Below are positions 8,618 through 17,118 of a stretch of DNA of 64,000 bases, in pieces. Within the stretch, counting starts at the first letter, position 1. Each line of letters opens with the position of its first letter. A model generated the notes under the pieces. It ran no database searches, had not been told where the DNA came from, and saw only the letters and a list, made by a program, of their open reading frames with translations. Source of the stretch: Arthrobacter rhizosphaerae (GTDB lineage: Bacteria; Actinomycetota; Actinomycetes; Actinomycetales; Micrococcaceae). A program made the position numbers and the translations under genes. The stretch spans positions 62,001 to 126,000 of the forward strand of contig NZ_JALLAN010000002.1 in assembly GCF_023062595.1 (NCBI RefSeq), written 5' to 3'.

Positions 8618-8854
8618 CTATTGCAGGTACTTGAAAACACTCCACGGAGCCCGCACCACAAAAGTGCAGGTGCTGTTGTGACGCGCCCCGAAGGTGGGCC
8701 GCCGGTCACCGGACTCCGCGCGGAAGAACGCTGGTTCCCCGCAGGCAAGGCATGTCAAGTGCTCACGCCGGGATCTGCGCCAGGATTCTTCCCTGGCCCC
8801 GAATTCCGTGGCATCCCAGTCCTTGCCGTCCACCAAACTCATGGCACGTTTCAC
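8618..8854 (-). CDS. Truncated Cys/His-rich (zinc-ribbon-like) protein
   Basis: A 78-residue frame from a GTG at 8854 with AAGGAATT upstream. The sequence contains REHLTCLACGEPAFFRAES and TFGARHNSTC, a C-x2-C...H-x4-C pattern. I recognise it as the N-terminal part of longer actinobacterial hypothetical proteins of the same start (MSLVDGKDWDA...). After the second Cys the similarity seems to end and the frame stops soon. This looks like a gene cut short by deletion or frameshift rather than a full member. It lies between two catabolic genes and beside a palindromic repeat. Confidence 0.5.
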   Translation of the reverse strand: MKRAMSLVDGKDWDATEFGAREESWRRSRREHLTCLACGEPAFFRAESGDRRPTFGARHNSTCTFVVRAPWSVFKYLQ

Positions 8855-8890
8855 TCTTGAATTCCTTCACAATGATCTGGCCCGGGGAAT

Positions 8891-8958
8891 CAACTCGAAG
8901 TAGGTAGCAGTAGATGTGCTTTTGAGGGCTCAAAACAACACCTACTGCTACCCAGTTG
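8891..8958. repeat. Long palindromic repeat, copy 1
   Basis: An interrupted palindrome centred on TTTTGAGGGCTCAAAA (8920-8935). The left arm contains GGTAGCAGTAG and the right arm CTACTGCTACC, with 21 of 24 bases matching near the centre. A second copy with the same core and CTGCTACC arm lies at 63313-63374. It sits between the truncated Cys-rich gene and the dehydrogenase gene. Confidence 0.75.
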
Positions 8959-8978
8959 GGGGGGGCACAACGCCTGTG

Positions 8979-10001
8979 TTAGGTGGCACGCAGGCTCAGG
9001 CGGTTTTTGAATGCGGCCGCTTCCAGGACTTCCCGGTTGATCACAAACTCAGGTGTGCGGCCATTGGCCACATCAACGATGGCGCGGACGCAGCTGCCGC
9101 CGTTTCCCAGCGACATCTCGTCCGTCCAGGACAGGCAATGAGGGGACAGCGTCACGTTGGGCAGGCCGATGAGTTCGTTGGCTACGGGCTCCTCTTCGAA
9201 CACGTCCAGCCCGGCGCCGGCAATTGTGCCGCTGACCAGGGCCGCAATCAGGTCCGGCTCGTTGATGATGGGACCGCGCGCCATGTTAATGACGACGGCG
9301 GTGGGTTTCATCCGTTCCAGGATGGCGGCGTTAACAATGTGCCGGGTCTGGTCGGTCAGGACTGCCATCACAATCAGCGCGTCGCAGCAGGCGGCCACGT
9401 CTTCCAGCCCCATAAGGTCGACGCCGAGCTCGGCCGCGCGTTCCGGCGGGCAAAAGGGATCGTACCCCACGCAGCGGACGCCAAACGGCTGGAGCAGGCG
9501 GATCAGTTCTCCGCCGGTGTTGCCGACGCCGAGGAGGCCAACCGTCTTCCCTGACAAGCCCGTCCCCATGAATCCCTCACGCAGATCCCAGCGCTGTTCC
9601 CGGACCAGGCGGTCCTTGGTCACGGTGTGGTGCATCACGGAGAGCAGCATGGACAATGTGGCGGTCGCAACCGGTCCGCGGGCGCCGTCGGGAGTGATGG
9701 TTGCCACCGTCCCGGCGGCCGTGCACGCCTTGAGGTCGACGGCGTCGAATCCGACGCCGAACCGGGCCAGGATCAGTGGGGGATTGGCTACTCCGCCGAA
9801 GGATTCCGCCGTCACGGCGGGGGCGGCGTACAGGATCGCATCGTAGCGCTCCATCTGCGCCGGCGTCAGGGCTGCCGCCGAATCCTGCATATACTCCCAG
9901 TCCAGGCCTGCGTCGTCGAGTCCGGCGAGGCCGATATCGCCCCAGACGTTCCGTCCGGCGGGGTCAAGGAAATCAGGGGAAATGCCCACGGTGAATGTCA
10001 T
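8979..10001 (-). CDS. D-2-hydroxyacid dehydrogenase (NAD(P)-dependent)
   Basis: A 340-residue protein of the D-isomer-specific 2-hydroxyacid dehydrogenase family. The Rossmann Gly motif is GLLGVGNTGGELIRL. The catalytic Arg is in VVINMARGPIINE, the Glu in LDVFEEEP and the His in LSPHCLSWT. It would interconvert a 2-keto acid and a 2-hydroxy acid in the cytosol. The ATG overlaps the stop of the cyclase-family gene upstream (TAATG), so the pair is translationally coupled. Within the sugar-acid island a role on a hydroxypyruvate-like or 2-keto-aldonate intermediate is likely but not proven. Confidence 0.9.
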   Translation of the reverse strand: MTFTVGISPDFLDPAGRNVWGDIGLAGLDDAGLDWEYMQDSAAALTPAQMERYDAILYAAPAVTAESFGGVANPPLILARFGVGFDAVDLKACTAAGTVATITPDGARGPVATATLSMLLSVMHHTVTKDRLVREQRWDLREGFMGTGLSGKTVGLLGVGNTGGELIRLLQPFGVRCVGYDPFCPPERAAELGVDLMGLEDVAACCDALIVMAVLTDQTRHIVNAAILERMKPTAVVINMARGPIINEPDLIAALVSGTIAGAGLDVFEEEPVANELIGLPNVTLSPHCLSWTDEMSLGNGGSCVRAIVDVANGRTPEFVINREVLEAAAFKNRLSLRAT

Positions 10002-10969
10002 TAGAAGACCGCCAAAGGGTTAACGGGCGAACCTGTGCCGCGGGGAATGTTGAGGGGAGCCACCACAAACATGAAGCGGTAGCGGTCCTCCTCGGCGCAG
10101 GCCGCACCGAGAGGTTCGAGGTCGAGGTTGTCAAGGAGGGGCAGACCCATTGCCGTGATCGCCAGGATATGGATGGGGGAGTGGATGCCGGGGGTGGGCG
10201 AGGGCCTAACGTCGGAATCGCCGTCGCCGCCCAGGACACTGATCCCGCGCTCTGCCAGCAGCGGCATGCAGTCAACGTGAAGGCCCGCGCTCAGGTCCGA
10301 GGAGTCCCAGATTCCCAGTTCGGCTGCGCGCCGGAAGTGTCCCGTGCGGATCAGAACCGCATCGCCGGCTGTGATCTTCACTCCAAGCTTTGCCTCCGCT
10401 TCAAGAATGTCGGAGGCACGGATCGCGGTGCCGGGCTCGAGCCACGGCACGTCAAAGAGGACAGTGAAGTCCAGCAGTACGGCGGGGGTTACCAGTGAGC
10501 CGAGTGCGCTGACGGAGCCGAAATCGGCGCCGGTGGCGGTGACCACGTCCTTGGAGGTCTGCCCTTCATAGAGCAGGCCCTTGTAGGCGATGTGGCTCAG
10601 CGCGTCCAGATGGCTGACGGCCTTGCCGTGATAGTCGACGCCGATGAAGTCCTTGTTACAGGACGGTTCCGGCGCCTCACGGACACCGAGATCCGTCATG
10701 TAGTGGAGGGCCGGATTGGCATTGGAGGGCCCGCTCACCGTATTCCAGGGCAAGGCAGTAGGAACCACCCGCCCGCTGCGGACCAGGGATGCTGCTTCCA
10801 CCACGGAGGCAGGAGTTACGGCTTGCCAGGCCCCCGCAGACGGATTGCTGTACGTGCCCCAGGTTTTTACCTCTTCGAAGACCTCCTCGAAGCGGGCTTT
10901 GTCCACGGCTGGCCCGTTATTGGCCGGCTCTCGATAGAGTGAGGTTGCGCTGATGTCTTCCGCACACAC
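10001..10969 (-). CDS. Cyclase family protein (kynurenine-formamidase-like metal hydrolase)
   Basis: A 322-residue protein from a GTG at 10969, chosen for the AAGGAG six bases upstream. An upstream ATG at 11104 has no such support. The family metal site is HGKAVSHLDALSHI, which corresponds to the HxGTHxDxxxH motif with the usual Gly-Thr replaced by Val-Ser. The C-terminal HSPIHILAITAMGLPLLDNLDL block is typical. Members hydrolyse amides, lactones or cyclic substrates. Here it heads the minus-strand arm next to the dehydrogenase and is divergent from an IclR gene. A lactonase-like first step is one plausible inference. Confidence 0.82.
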   Translation of the reverse strand: MCAEDISATSLYREPANNGPAVDKARFEEVFEEVKTWGTYSNPSAGAWQAVTPASVVEAASLVRSGRVVPTALPWNTVSGPSNANPALHYMTDLGVREAPEPSCNKDFIGVDYHGKAVSHLDALSHIAYKGLLYEGQTSKDVVTATGADFGSVSALGSLVTPAVLLDFTVLFDVPWLEPGTAIRASDILEAEAKLGVKITAGDAVLIRTGHFRRAAELGIWDSSDLSAGLHVDCMPLLAERGISVLGGDGDSDVRPSPTPGIHSPIHILAITAMGLPLLDNLDLEPLGAACAEEDRYRFMFVVAPLNIPRGTGSPVNPLAVF

Positions 10970-11100
10970 GGTGTACTCCTTGAAATTTAGGGACCGTCCT
11001 GGAACCCGGTCTGTTGCCTCCAACAGGAAGGCCAGACGGCCACATGAGATGCCACCGGTCCTGAGAAGGAGATGGGAGGGGGTGACTCGGCAATGATAAG

Positions 11101-11131
11101 CCAATATACTGGCCGAAAGTCAATATCTTGG
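11101..11131. promoter_or_regulatory. Paired operator-like sites between cyclase gene and iclR-type gene
   Basis: Two 12-base near-palindromes, CCAATATACTGG (11101-11112) and TCAATATCTTGG (11120-11131), with centres 19 bases apart. The same pair architecture and spacing recur at 12080-12112 in front of the ABC importer. IclR-family proteins commonly bind such paired sites in divergent promoters, so this is the likely autoregulatory operator (inference). Confidence 0.6.
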
Positions 11132-11148
11132 ATTAGGGGAAGCGAAAC

Positions 11149-11937
11149 ATGACGACAGAGACTACTGCAGGCACACAAAGTTCCGTGCCTGCCATTACCC
11201 GGGCTATGGCCATCCTTGACCTCATCGCCGAGGCGGGACAGGCTGGCGTCAGCGTGCCGGAGATTGCCAAGTCGATGGATCTGGCCAAGTCCTCCACGGC
11301 CAACATCGTTGCAGCCCTGGAGGGTGAAGGCATGCTGCGGCGCTCGGATGGCCGGTTTACATTGGGCCGGCGCATCCTGTCCCTGGCCGGGGACTATCTC
11401 CGCTCAGCGGACCAGCTCTCCGAGTTTTACGCTCTCTGCCGCCGCTCCAAGCTCATTTCCCGCGAGGCGGCCAGGCTCGCGTTGCTCGACGGAACCGACG
11501 TCCTTTACCTTGCCCGCTATGAAGGAACCAACCCCATCAGGCTGACGGCAAACATCGGCGACCGCTACCCTGCCCACGTCACGGCGACCGGAAAAGCCGT
11601 ACTTGCCACGCTTCCTGACGCGGTAGTGGAGGACCGTTACCGTGGCAAGTCCTTTGTCGCCTTCACGCCGAAGTCTTTGACGAGCGTCCCGGAACTGCTG
11701 GCCGAACTGCAGGCGTCCCGGCGCCGCGGCTACTTCATGGACGACGAAGAGACCACTGTTGGCGTTGTCTGCTTTTCGGTCCCAGTGGTGGACATCCCTG
11801 GCAAACCGGCCCAATTCGCCATCAGCGCGACGCTCCTCAAGGCCCGTGCCGACGAGCTGAAGCATGAGGACATTGTGGGCGAGCTGCAGCAGATTGCCCG
11901 CGCCCTGGCCAATCCCCTCAGTTCACACTCCCTCTAG
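11149..11937 (+). CDS. IclR family transcriptional regulator
   Basis: A 262-residue regulator with an N-terminal winged helix (AITRAMAILDLIAEAGQAGVSVPEIAKSMDLAKSSTANIVAALE, in part) and a C-terminal IclR effector domain. The effector domain contains HVTATGKAVLATLP and RRRGYFMDDEETTVGVVCFSVPV. IclR proteins sense small organic or sugar acids. It is divergent from the cyclase/dehydrogenase pair and 236 bases upstream of the importer operon. The shared paired motif near both flanks makes it the best candidate regulator of the whole island. Confidence 0.93.
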   Translation: MTTETTAGTQSSVPAITRAMAILDLIAEAGQAGVSVPEIAKSMDLAKSSTANIVAALEGEGMLRRSDGRFTLGRRILSLAGDYLRSADQLSEFYALCRRSKLISREAARLALLDGTDVLYLARYEGTNPIRLTANIGDRYPAHVTATGKAVLATLPDAVVEDRYRGKSFVAFTPKSLTSVPELLAELQASRRRGYFMDDEETTVGVVCFSVPVVDIPGKPAQFAISATLLKARADELKHEDIVGELQQIARALANPLSSHSL

Positions 11938-11968
11938 CTCGTCACTCCCCTAGAACCTATGGCCGACT

Positions 11969-11986
11969 GCCCCAGCTGACTGGGGC
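11969..11986 (+). terminator. Short hairpin after the IclR gene
   Basis: GCCCCAG (11969-11975) pairs with CTGGGGC (11980-11986) across loop CTGA, 31 bases after the stop. There is no T-tract beyond GGTT, so it may be a weak terminator. Confidence 0.5.
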
Positions 11987-12077
11987 GGTTAGACCAAGAG
12001 TGCCCGGATTTCCCCGCTTTTCCTGCTCCCGAAGCTCCCATCTCGAAGACACGTAGCGACCGACTGGCAATCCACTC

Positions 12078-12112
12078 TTGACCAACATGTTGGTCGTAGT
12101 ACAGGATATTGG
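12078..12112 (+). promoter_or_regulatory. Promoter/operator region of the CUT2 importer operon
   Basis: A perfect 16-base palindrome GACCAACATGTTGGTC (12080-12095) overlaps a -35-like TTGACC (12078-12083). ACAGGATATTGG (12101-12112, reverse complement CCAATATCCTGT) follows, with its centre 19 bases from the palindrome's centre. Both match the CCAAnATnnTGG motif found at 11101-11131. The importer start codon is 62 bases downstream. A clear -10 could not be assigned. Confidence 0.6.
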
Positions 12113-12173
12113 TCAGCAGGTCATTGGTGACCACCCAGAAATTTACGCAGCACTGGGGCTGCAAGGAGCGAAC

Positions 12174-13679
12174 ATGGGACTCAACCCTCCCTCGATGCCG
12201 CTGATTCACATTGAAGAATTGTCCAAGCGGTTCGGAGTGAACGCAGCTCTACAGGACGTCAACCTCACACTGGAAGCAGGCAGCATCCATGCACTGCTCG
12301 GCCAGAACGGGGCCGGCAAGTCCACCATTATCAAGATTCTTTCCGGGCTCTACACGCCCACCAGCGGCCGCATCACGGTGGCCGGGCACGCCCTCGGAAC
12401 CCCCGAAGCCACGGCCAACATGGCCTTCATCCATCAGGACCTCGGCCTGGTGGACTCCATGACCATCGCCGAGAACATTGCCCTGAGCACCGGGTTTGGC
12501 CGCTCCGGGGGTTTCATCTCCTGGCGCCAGGTGCGTGACGACGCCGCCGAGGCCCTTCAGACAGTGGCGTCCCACCTGGAACCTGACCGCTACGTCTCCG
12601 AATTGAGCCGGGCGGACAAGTCGCTGGTGGCAATCGCCCGGGCTCTGGCCTCCAACGCCTCGGTGATCGTCTTGGACGAGCCAACCGCAAGCCTTCCCGC
12701 AGCAGATTCCCGCCGGCTCTTCGACGTGCTGGAAAAGCTGCGGAGCCAGGGCCACGGGCTCCTTTACGTCAGCCACCGGCTCGACGAAGTGTTCGCCATT
12801 TCAGATACCGTCACAGTCTTGCGTGACGGCCGCCTGATCCACAGCGGACCCATTGCCCAGAAGTCTCCTCGCGAGCTCGTGGTGGATATTGTCGGCCGCA
12901 AGCCCGTCAGCTACTCCTCCGGCAGCGGCGTCCAGCAGGACGTCCAGCGGCTGGAGGTGCATGAGCTGACCACCTCGCAGACCCAAGCTGTCTCCTTTAC
13001 AGTCCACGCCGGCGAAGTCGTCGGAATGGTGGGGCTGACCGGTGCCGGACACATGGAACTAGGAAGGGCATTGGCCGGGGCGTGCAGGATCACCTCGGGC
13101 AGGGTGAAGCTCGATTCCAAGGACTACCAGCCGCGGACGCCGTCGGAAGCTGTTGACTCAGGCGTCGGCTTCGTTACCAGCAACAGGATGGAAGAGGGCT
13201 GTGCCCCTGAGCTGACCCTCCGGGAGAACTTCCTTCCCAACCCCGCCATCCGCTCCAAGAACCCTTTCGCCTGGACCAGCCCCAAGACCGAACGGAAGCT
13301 GGCCGCCGAACTCGTGGAACGGTACGGGGTCAGGCCGGCGCTCACGGAGGTGGCCATCGCCACGCTTTCGGGCGGCAACCAGCAGAAGATCATGATCGGC
13401 CGCTGGCTGAGCACCAGGCGAAAGCTCATCATCCTTGAGGAACCGACGGCGGGGGTGGACGTCGGCGCGAAAGCCGACATCTACACCCTCCTGGAGGAGT
13501 CACTTGCGGGCGGGCTTGCCGTCCTGATGATCTCCACAGACTTCGAAGAAGTCGCCAACGTCTGCCATCGGGCACTCGTTTTTGTCCAGGGAACAGTCAC
13601 AGCCGAGTTGTCCGGCGCCGAGCTGTCCATTGCAAACCTCACCGCGGCGGCCTCCGGTGCTGCTCTGACTTCGGAGTAA
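12174..13679 (+). CDS. CUT2 sugar ABC transporter ATP-binding protein (RbsA-like, two ABC domains)
   Basis: A 501-residue double ATPase. The start at 12174 follows CAAGGAG and fits the family length; the frame to 12078 lies in the operator region. Domain 1 has Walker A GQNGAGKST and Walker B VIVLDEPTASLP. Domain 2 has a degenerate P-loop, as usual in RbsA-type proteins (VGMVGLTGAGHMELGRAL), the signature LSGGNQQK and LIILEEPTAGVDVG. It energises monosaccharide or sugar-acid import with the permease and lipoprotein downstream. It is the first gene of an eight-gene run to 20550. Confidence 0.93.
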   Translation: MGLNPPSMPLIHIEELSKRFGVNAALQDVNLTLEAGSIHALLGQNGAGKSTIIKILSGLYTPTSGRITVAGHALGTPEATANMAFIHQDLGLVDSMTIAENIALSTGFGRSGGFISWRQVRDDAAEALQTVASHLEPDRYVSELSRADKSLVAIARALASNASVIVLDEPTASLPAADSRRLFDVLEKLRSQGHGLLYVSHRLDEVFAISDTVTVLRDGRLIHSGPIAQKSPRELVVDIVGRKPVSYSSGSGVQQDVQRLEVHELTTSQTQAVSFTVHAGEVVGMVGLTGAGHMELGRALAGACRITSGRVKLDSKDYQPRTPSEAVDSGVGFVTSNRMEEGCAPELTLRENFLPNPAIRSKNPFAWTSPKTERKLAAELVERYGVRPALTEVAIATLSGGNQQKIMIGRWLSTRRKLIILEEPTAGVDVGAKADIYTLLEESLAGGLAVLMISTDFEEVANVCHRALVFVQGTVTAELSGAELSIANLTAAASGAALTSE

Positions 13680-13686
13680 TCCTCAC

Positions 13687-14817
13687 ATGAACCAGCTAAA
13701 GACCAACCGCCAACGCGGCGGTGCCGCCCACCTCCTGGGACCCTACGGACTCGTAGTGATCCTGGTGGTCCTGTTCGCGGTGTTTGCCCTGATCCTTCCC
13801 CAGACGTTCCTGTCGGGCCGGAACTTCAACGCAATCCTCAGCAACCAGGCCATCCCGGCCCTGCTGGCACTCGGCGCCATGATCCCCATCGCCACCGGAA
13901 AGTTCGATCTGTCCATCGGCTACGGGCTGGGGCTTTCCCACGTGATCGTCCTCAAGCTCATCGTCGACGGCAACATGCCGTGGGGTTTGGCAGCACTCGT
14001 AGCCATCGGAGTGATGGCGTTGGTGGGCGTCGTCAACGGACTGCTGGTGGAGTTCGGCCAGATCGACTCCTTCGTGGCAACCCTTGGAACCGGAACGGTG
14101 CTCTACGCCATCACCGGAGCCATTACTAACGGTGCACGCGTTGTTCCCGGCGACGGCGGACTGCCTGTCTCCTTCAAGGACCTCTACGATTCGAAGATTG
14201 CCGGCGTCCCCATCGTTGCCGTGTACCTGCTGGTGGTCGCCGTGATCCTCTGGATCCTGTTCGAACGCCTGCCCCTGGGACGCTACTTCTACGTGCTTGG
14301 TTCCAACCCCCGGGCCGCTGCGCTGATCGGCATCCCCACCAAGCGGTACTCCATCTACGCGTTCGCCTTCTCCGCCGTGGTTACCGGAGTTGCCGGTGTG
14401 CTTCTCGCTTCACAGCAGCAGATCGGTAACCCCAGCGTTGGCATGGACTACCTCCTGCCCGCCTTTGTGGGAGCGTTACTGGGAGCAACGGCCATCAAGC
14501 CGGGCCGCGCCAACGTGATCGGTACCTTGGTTGCGGTCATCACCCTTGCTATCGGCCTCGCCGGGATCTCGCAGCTCGGAGCCCAGTTCTGGGTCACCCC
14601 GCTGTTCAACGGCGTCACCCTGCTCATCGCCGTCGGCCTGGCCGGTTACTCGGCCCGGCGCAAACTCCGGGCCGGCGCCGTGGCCGCCCCGCCGCCCACC
14701 CTTCCCGGAGCGGGCGACGACGGGTTCCCGGCTCCCGGAGGTCCCTCCAGTACCGCCGCACTGGAGCCCAAACCAGCTCCCTCCGCAGCACCCGCCCCTG
14801 CCACGACCTCTCTCTGA
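13687..14817 (+). CDS. CUT2 sugar ABC transporter permease (RbsC-like)
   Basis: A 376-residue polytopic membrane protein with the RbsC-family core. Segments include FNAILSNQAIPALLALGAMIPIATGKFDLSIGYG near residue 40 and a FVATLGTGTVLYAITGAI block. ASQQQIGNPSVGMDYLLPAFVGALLGATAIKPGRANV follows in the EAA-like loop region (both quoted in part from a longer conserved stretch). A Pro/Ala-rich C-terminal tail of ~45 residues (PPPTLPGAGDDGF...) is unusual and probably cytoplasmic and disordered. It starts seven bases after the ATPase stop. Confidence 0.92.
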   Translation: MNQLKTNRQRGGAAHLLGPYGLVVILVVLFAVFALILPQTFLSGRNFNAILSNQAIPALLALGAMIPIATGKFDLSIGYGLGLSHVIVLKLIVDGNMPWGLAALVAIGVMALVGVVNGLLVEFGQIDSFVATLGTGTVLYAITGAITNGARVVPGDGGLPVSFKDLYDSKIAGVPIVAVYLLVVAVILWILFERLPLGRYFYVLGSNPRAAALIGIPTKRYSIYAFAFSAVVTGVAGVLLASQQQIGNPSVGMDYLLPAFVGALLGATAIKPGRANVIGTLVAVITLAIGLAGISQLGAQFWVTPLFNGVTLLIAVGLAGYSARRKLRAGAVAAPPPTLPGAGDDGFPAPGGPSSTAALEPKPAPSAAPAPATTSL

Positions 14818-14873
14818 CACACCTCTCAACAAGAACCACCTCAGGCAATTCCCACTGACTGAAAGGCTCCACC

Positions 14874-16022
14874 ATGTCCAACTCTGCTCCCCGACTGCTG
14901 CTTGCGGCCGGTGCCATCATGGCCCTGGGGCTCACCGCCTGCACCAGCGGCTCCTCTGAGTCTGCTGCCGCCGGCGCAACCGCAGCTTCAGCAGAAAGCG
15001 GCTGCACCGACGTCGTCGCATCCGCCAAGAAGGCCATAGACACGGCCAGCAAGTCGGACGCCGCGTGGGACGGCCCCACATCGGGCCCCAAGGCCGTCGA
15101 CGGGAAAACCCTGGTGTACGTTGCCCAGTCCATGACCAACCCCGGCGTGGCCGGTGTTGCCAAGGGCCTGCAGGAGGCCGCGGCCGCCATCGGCTGGAAC
15201 GTCAAGGTCATCGACGGGCTCGGGACCCCGGCCGGTATCCAGAGCGCATTCAGCCAGGCCCTCACCACCAAGCCCGACGGCGTCGTGATCGGCGGATTTG
15301 ATCCCAAGACCACTGCCGCCCAGGTTGCCGAGGCCAACGCCGCCAAGATCCCGCTCGCAGCCTGGCAGGCTCTTTCCACCCCCGGCCCCAGCACCGACCC
15401 TCTGCTCTTCACCAACATCACCACCAAGGTTGAGGACGTTGCCAAGATCAGTGCCGACTTTGTTATCGCCAAATCCAACGGCAATGCCGGCGTCGTGATT
15501 TTCACTGACTCCTCCATCCCCTTCGCTGAGGGGAAATCGCAGATGATCAAGAAGGAACTGGAAACGTGCTCCGGGATCAAGGTCCTGGAATACGACAACG
15601 TTCCGCTCTCCGATGTAAGCGCGCGGATGCCCCAGGAGGTCTCCTCCCTGCTGAGCAAGCACAACGAGGCCTGGACCTACTCCGTGGCCATCAACGACGT
15701 CTACTACGAGAACGCGGCAGCGGCCCTGCGTGCCGGGGGAGTGAAGGCCGACGGCGCTCCCTTCAACGTAGGGGCCGGCGACGGCGACTCCTCAGCACTC
15801 CAGCGCATCAAGGCCGGCGAGTACCAAACGGCCACCGTGCCGTCCCCGCTGAAGTCCGAGGGCTGGCAGATTGTGGATGAGCTGAACCGGGCATTCAACA
15901 ACCAGCCCGCCAGCGGCTATGTCCCGCAGATCCACGTCTCCACCAAGGAAAACACCACGGCAACGGATGCGTGGGATCCGGTAGGTTACCAGGACGCCTA
16001 CCTCAAGATCTGGGGCAAGTAG
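14874..16022 (+). CDS. CUT2 sugar-binding lipoprotein (RbsB/periplasmic-binding type)
   Basis: A 382-residue solute-binding protein. Residues 1-23 form a lipoprotein signal with lipobox LTAC (AIMALGLTACTSG), followed by a Ser/Ala linker. The body is a two-lobe type I periplasmic-binding fold, with AQSMTNPGVAGVAKGLQEAA, the LTTKPDGVVIGGFDP hinge region and VAINDVYYENAAAALRAGG. It captures the ligand for the transporter encoded upstream. Downstream enzymes suggest an aldonate such as L-idonate or a related sugar acid, but the binding residues cannot be read from sequence alone. Confidence 0.92.
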   Translation: MSNSAPRLLLAAGAIMALGLTACTSGSSESAAAGATAASAESGCTDVVASAKKAIDTASKSDAAWDGPTSGPKAVDGKTLVYVAQSMTNPGVAGVAKGLQEAAAAIGWNVKVIDGLGTPAGIQSAFSQALTTKPDGVVIGGFDPKTTAAQVAEANAAKIPLAAWQALSTPGPSTDPLLFTNITTKVEDVAKISADFVIAKSNGNAGVVIFTDSSIPFAEGKSQMIKKELETCSGIKVLEYDNVPLSDVSARMPQEVSSLLSKHNEAWTYSVAINDVYYENAAAALRAGGVKADGAPFNVGAGDGDSSALQRIKAGEYQTATVPSPLKSEGWQIVDELNRAFNNQPASGYVPQIHVSTKENTTATDAWDPVGYQDAYLKIWGK

Positions 16023-16095
16023 TCCCGGGCAAGTCCCTGGAACGTAAGCGTTACACAGCAAATACGGGCCTCGGCCCGGGAACCAAGGTTGGAAA

Positions 16096-17118
16096 TTGAA
16101 CCACGATAACAACCCGCAGGCCCCTGGCCCGGCGAAGAGCAAGGTCACTCCGGTGACCCATACGGCACGCTGTGCCGGCTTCGTCGGGCTGGGGCTGATG
16201 GGTGCCCCCATGGCCGCGAACCTCCTCAAGGCAGGCTGGGCCGTCACGGCCTGGAACCGCTCCACAGCAGCCGTCGATGAGTTTGTGCAGCTCGGTGGAG
16301 CCAGCGCTGCGAGCGTGGCGGACCTCCGGGACCAGCCGGTGATCATCTTCATGCTTCCGGACCTGTCCTTCATCGAGGAGGCGGCGTCCGGGCTCCTGGA
16401 TGAGTGGAGGCTGGCGCCGCCTGAACCGGGAACGCTTGTGGTGGTCATGAGCAGTGTGTCGCCCGTGGGCGTGCAGGCCTTCGGCCTCGCTGTGACCGAA
16501 GCGAGCGCCGGAAACGCCACGGTGCTCGACGCGCCGGTGAGTGGCGGCACGGAAGGGGCGCAACGCGGGAACCTGGCCATTATGGCAGGCGGTTCCGAGG
16601 AAAACTTTGCCCGGCTACTGCCCGTTTTCGAGGCCATGGGAACCACTGTGAAGCGGCTCGGCGAACTCGGGGCCGGATCCCTCGCAAAGGCATGCAACCA
16701 GCTGATTGTGGGAACCACGACGGCGGCGCTCGCCGAGGCTGCCGAACTCGCGGAACGCTCGGGCATGGACGTCGGTGCGCTCTTCGAGGTGCTGTCAGGA
16801 GGGCTGGCGGCGAGCCGCGTTCTCGAATTTGTCGGCCCCCGGCTTGCAGCCAAGGACTACGCACCCACCGGACCGGCCAAGTTCATGCACAAGGACCTGT
16901 CATTTGTGCTGGAGAGTGCCGCCGCAGTGGACGCCGTCGTACCGATGGCGTCCGCCGGCGTCGAACTCTACGCAGAACTTAAGGCGCAAGGCCTGGGCGA
17001 TCTTGATCTGGCCGTAGTGCGGCAGACTATTGCAAACCTCAGCACTCCCGTTGCCGGAACCAGCACAGCCGGAACCAGCACGGACGTTATCGATACTGTT
17101 CAGGAGACAACACCATGA
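16096..17118 (+). CDS. 3-hydroxyisobutyrate dehydrogenase-like NAD(P) reductase
   Basis: A 340-residue beta-hydroxyacid dehydrogenase. The N-terminal dinucleotide motif is GFVGLGLMGAPMAANLLKAGW. DAPVSGGTEGAQRGNLAIMAGG carries the substrate-binding block, and the catalytic Lys region is GAGSLAKACNQLIVGT. The listed TTG start has GGTTGG upstream; a GTG at 16152 just before the Rossmann motif is equally possible. Related enzymes include tartronate semialdehyde reductase and dehydrogenases acting on four-carbon sugar acids. A C-terminal tail with an AGTSTAGTSTD repeat is odd. The stop overlaps the SDR start by four bases. Confidence 0.85.
   Translation: MNHDNNPQAPGPAKSKVTPVTHTARCAGFVGLGLMGAPMAANLLKAGWAVTAWNRSTAAVDEFVQLGGASAASVADLRDQPVIIFMLPDLSFIEEAASGLLDEWRLAPPEPGTLVVVMSSVSPVGVQAFGLAVTEASAGNATVLDAPVSGGTEGAQRGNLAIMAGGSEENFARLLPVFEAMGTTVKRLGELGAGSLAKACNQLIVGTTTAALAEAAELAERSGMDVGALFEVLSGGLAASRVLEFVGPRLAAKDYAPTGPAKFMHKDLSFVLESAAAVDAVVPMASAGVELYAELKAQGLGDLDLAVVRQTIANLSTPVAGTSTAGTSTDVIDTVQETTP

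Noticed and set aside
12078..12173. Upstream extension of the ABC ATPase
   Set aside because: The extension covers the operator palindrome; the 12174 start has a good Shine-Dalgarno and family length.
16044..16054. GTAAGCGTTAC, LacI-operator-like
   Set aside because: Short, imperfect and inside the operon between two co-directional genes; no LacI gene nearby.
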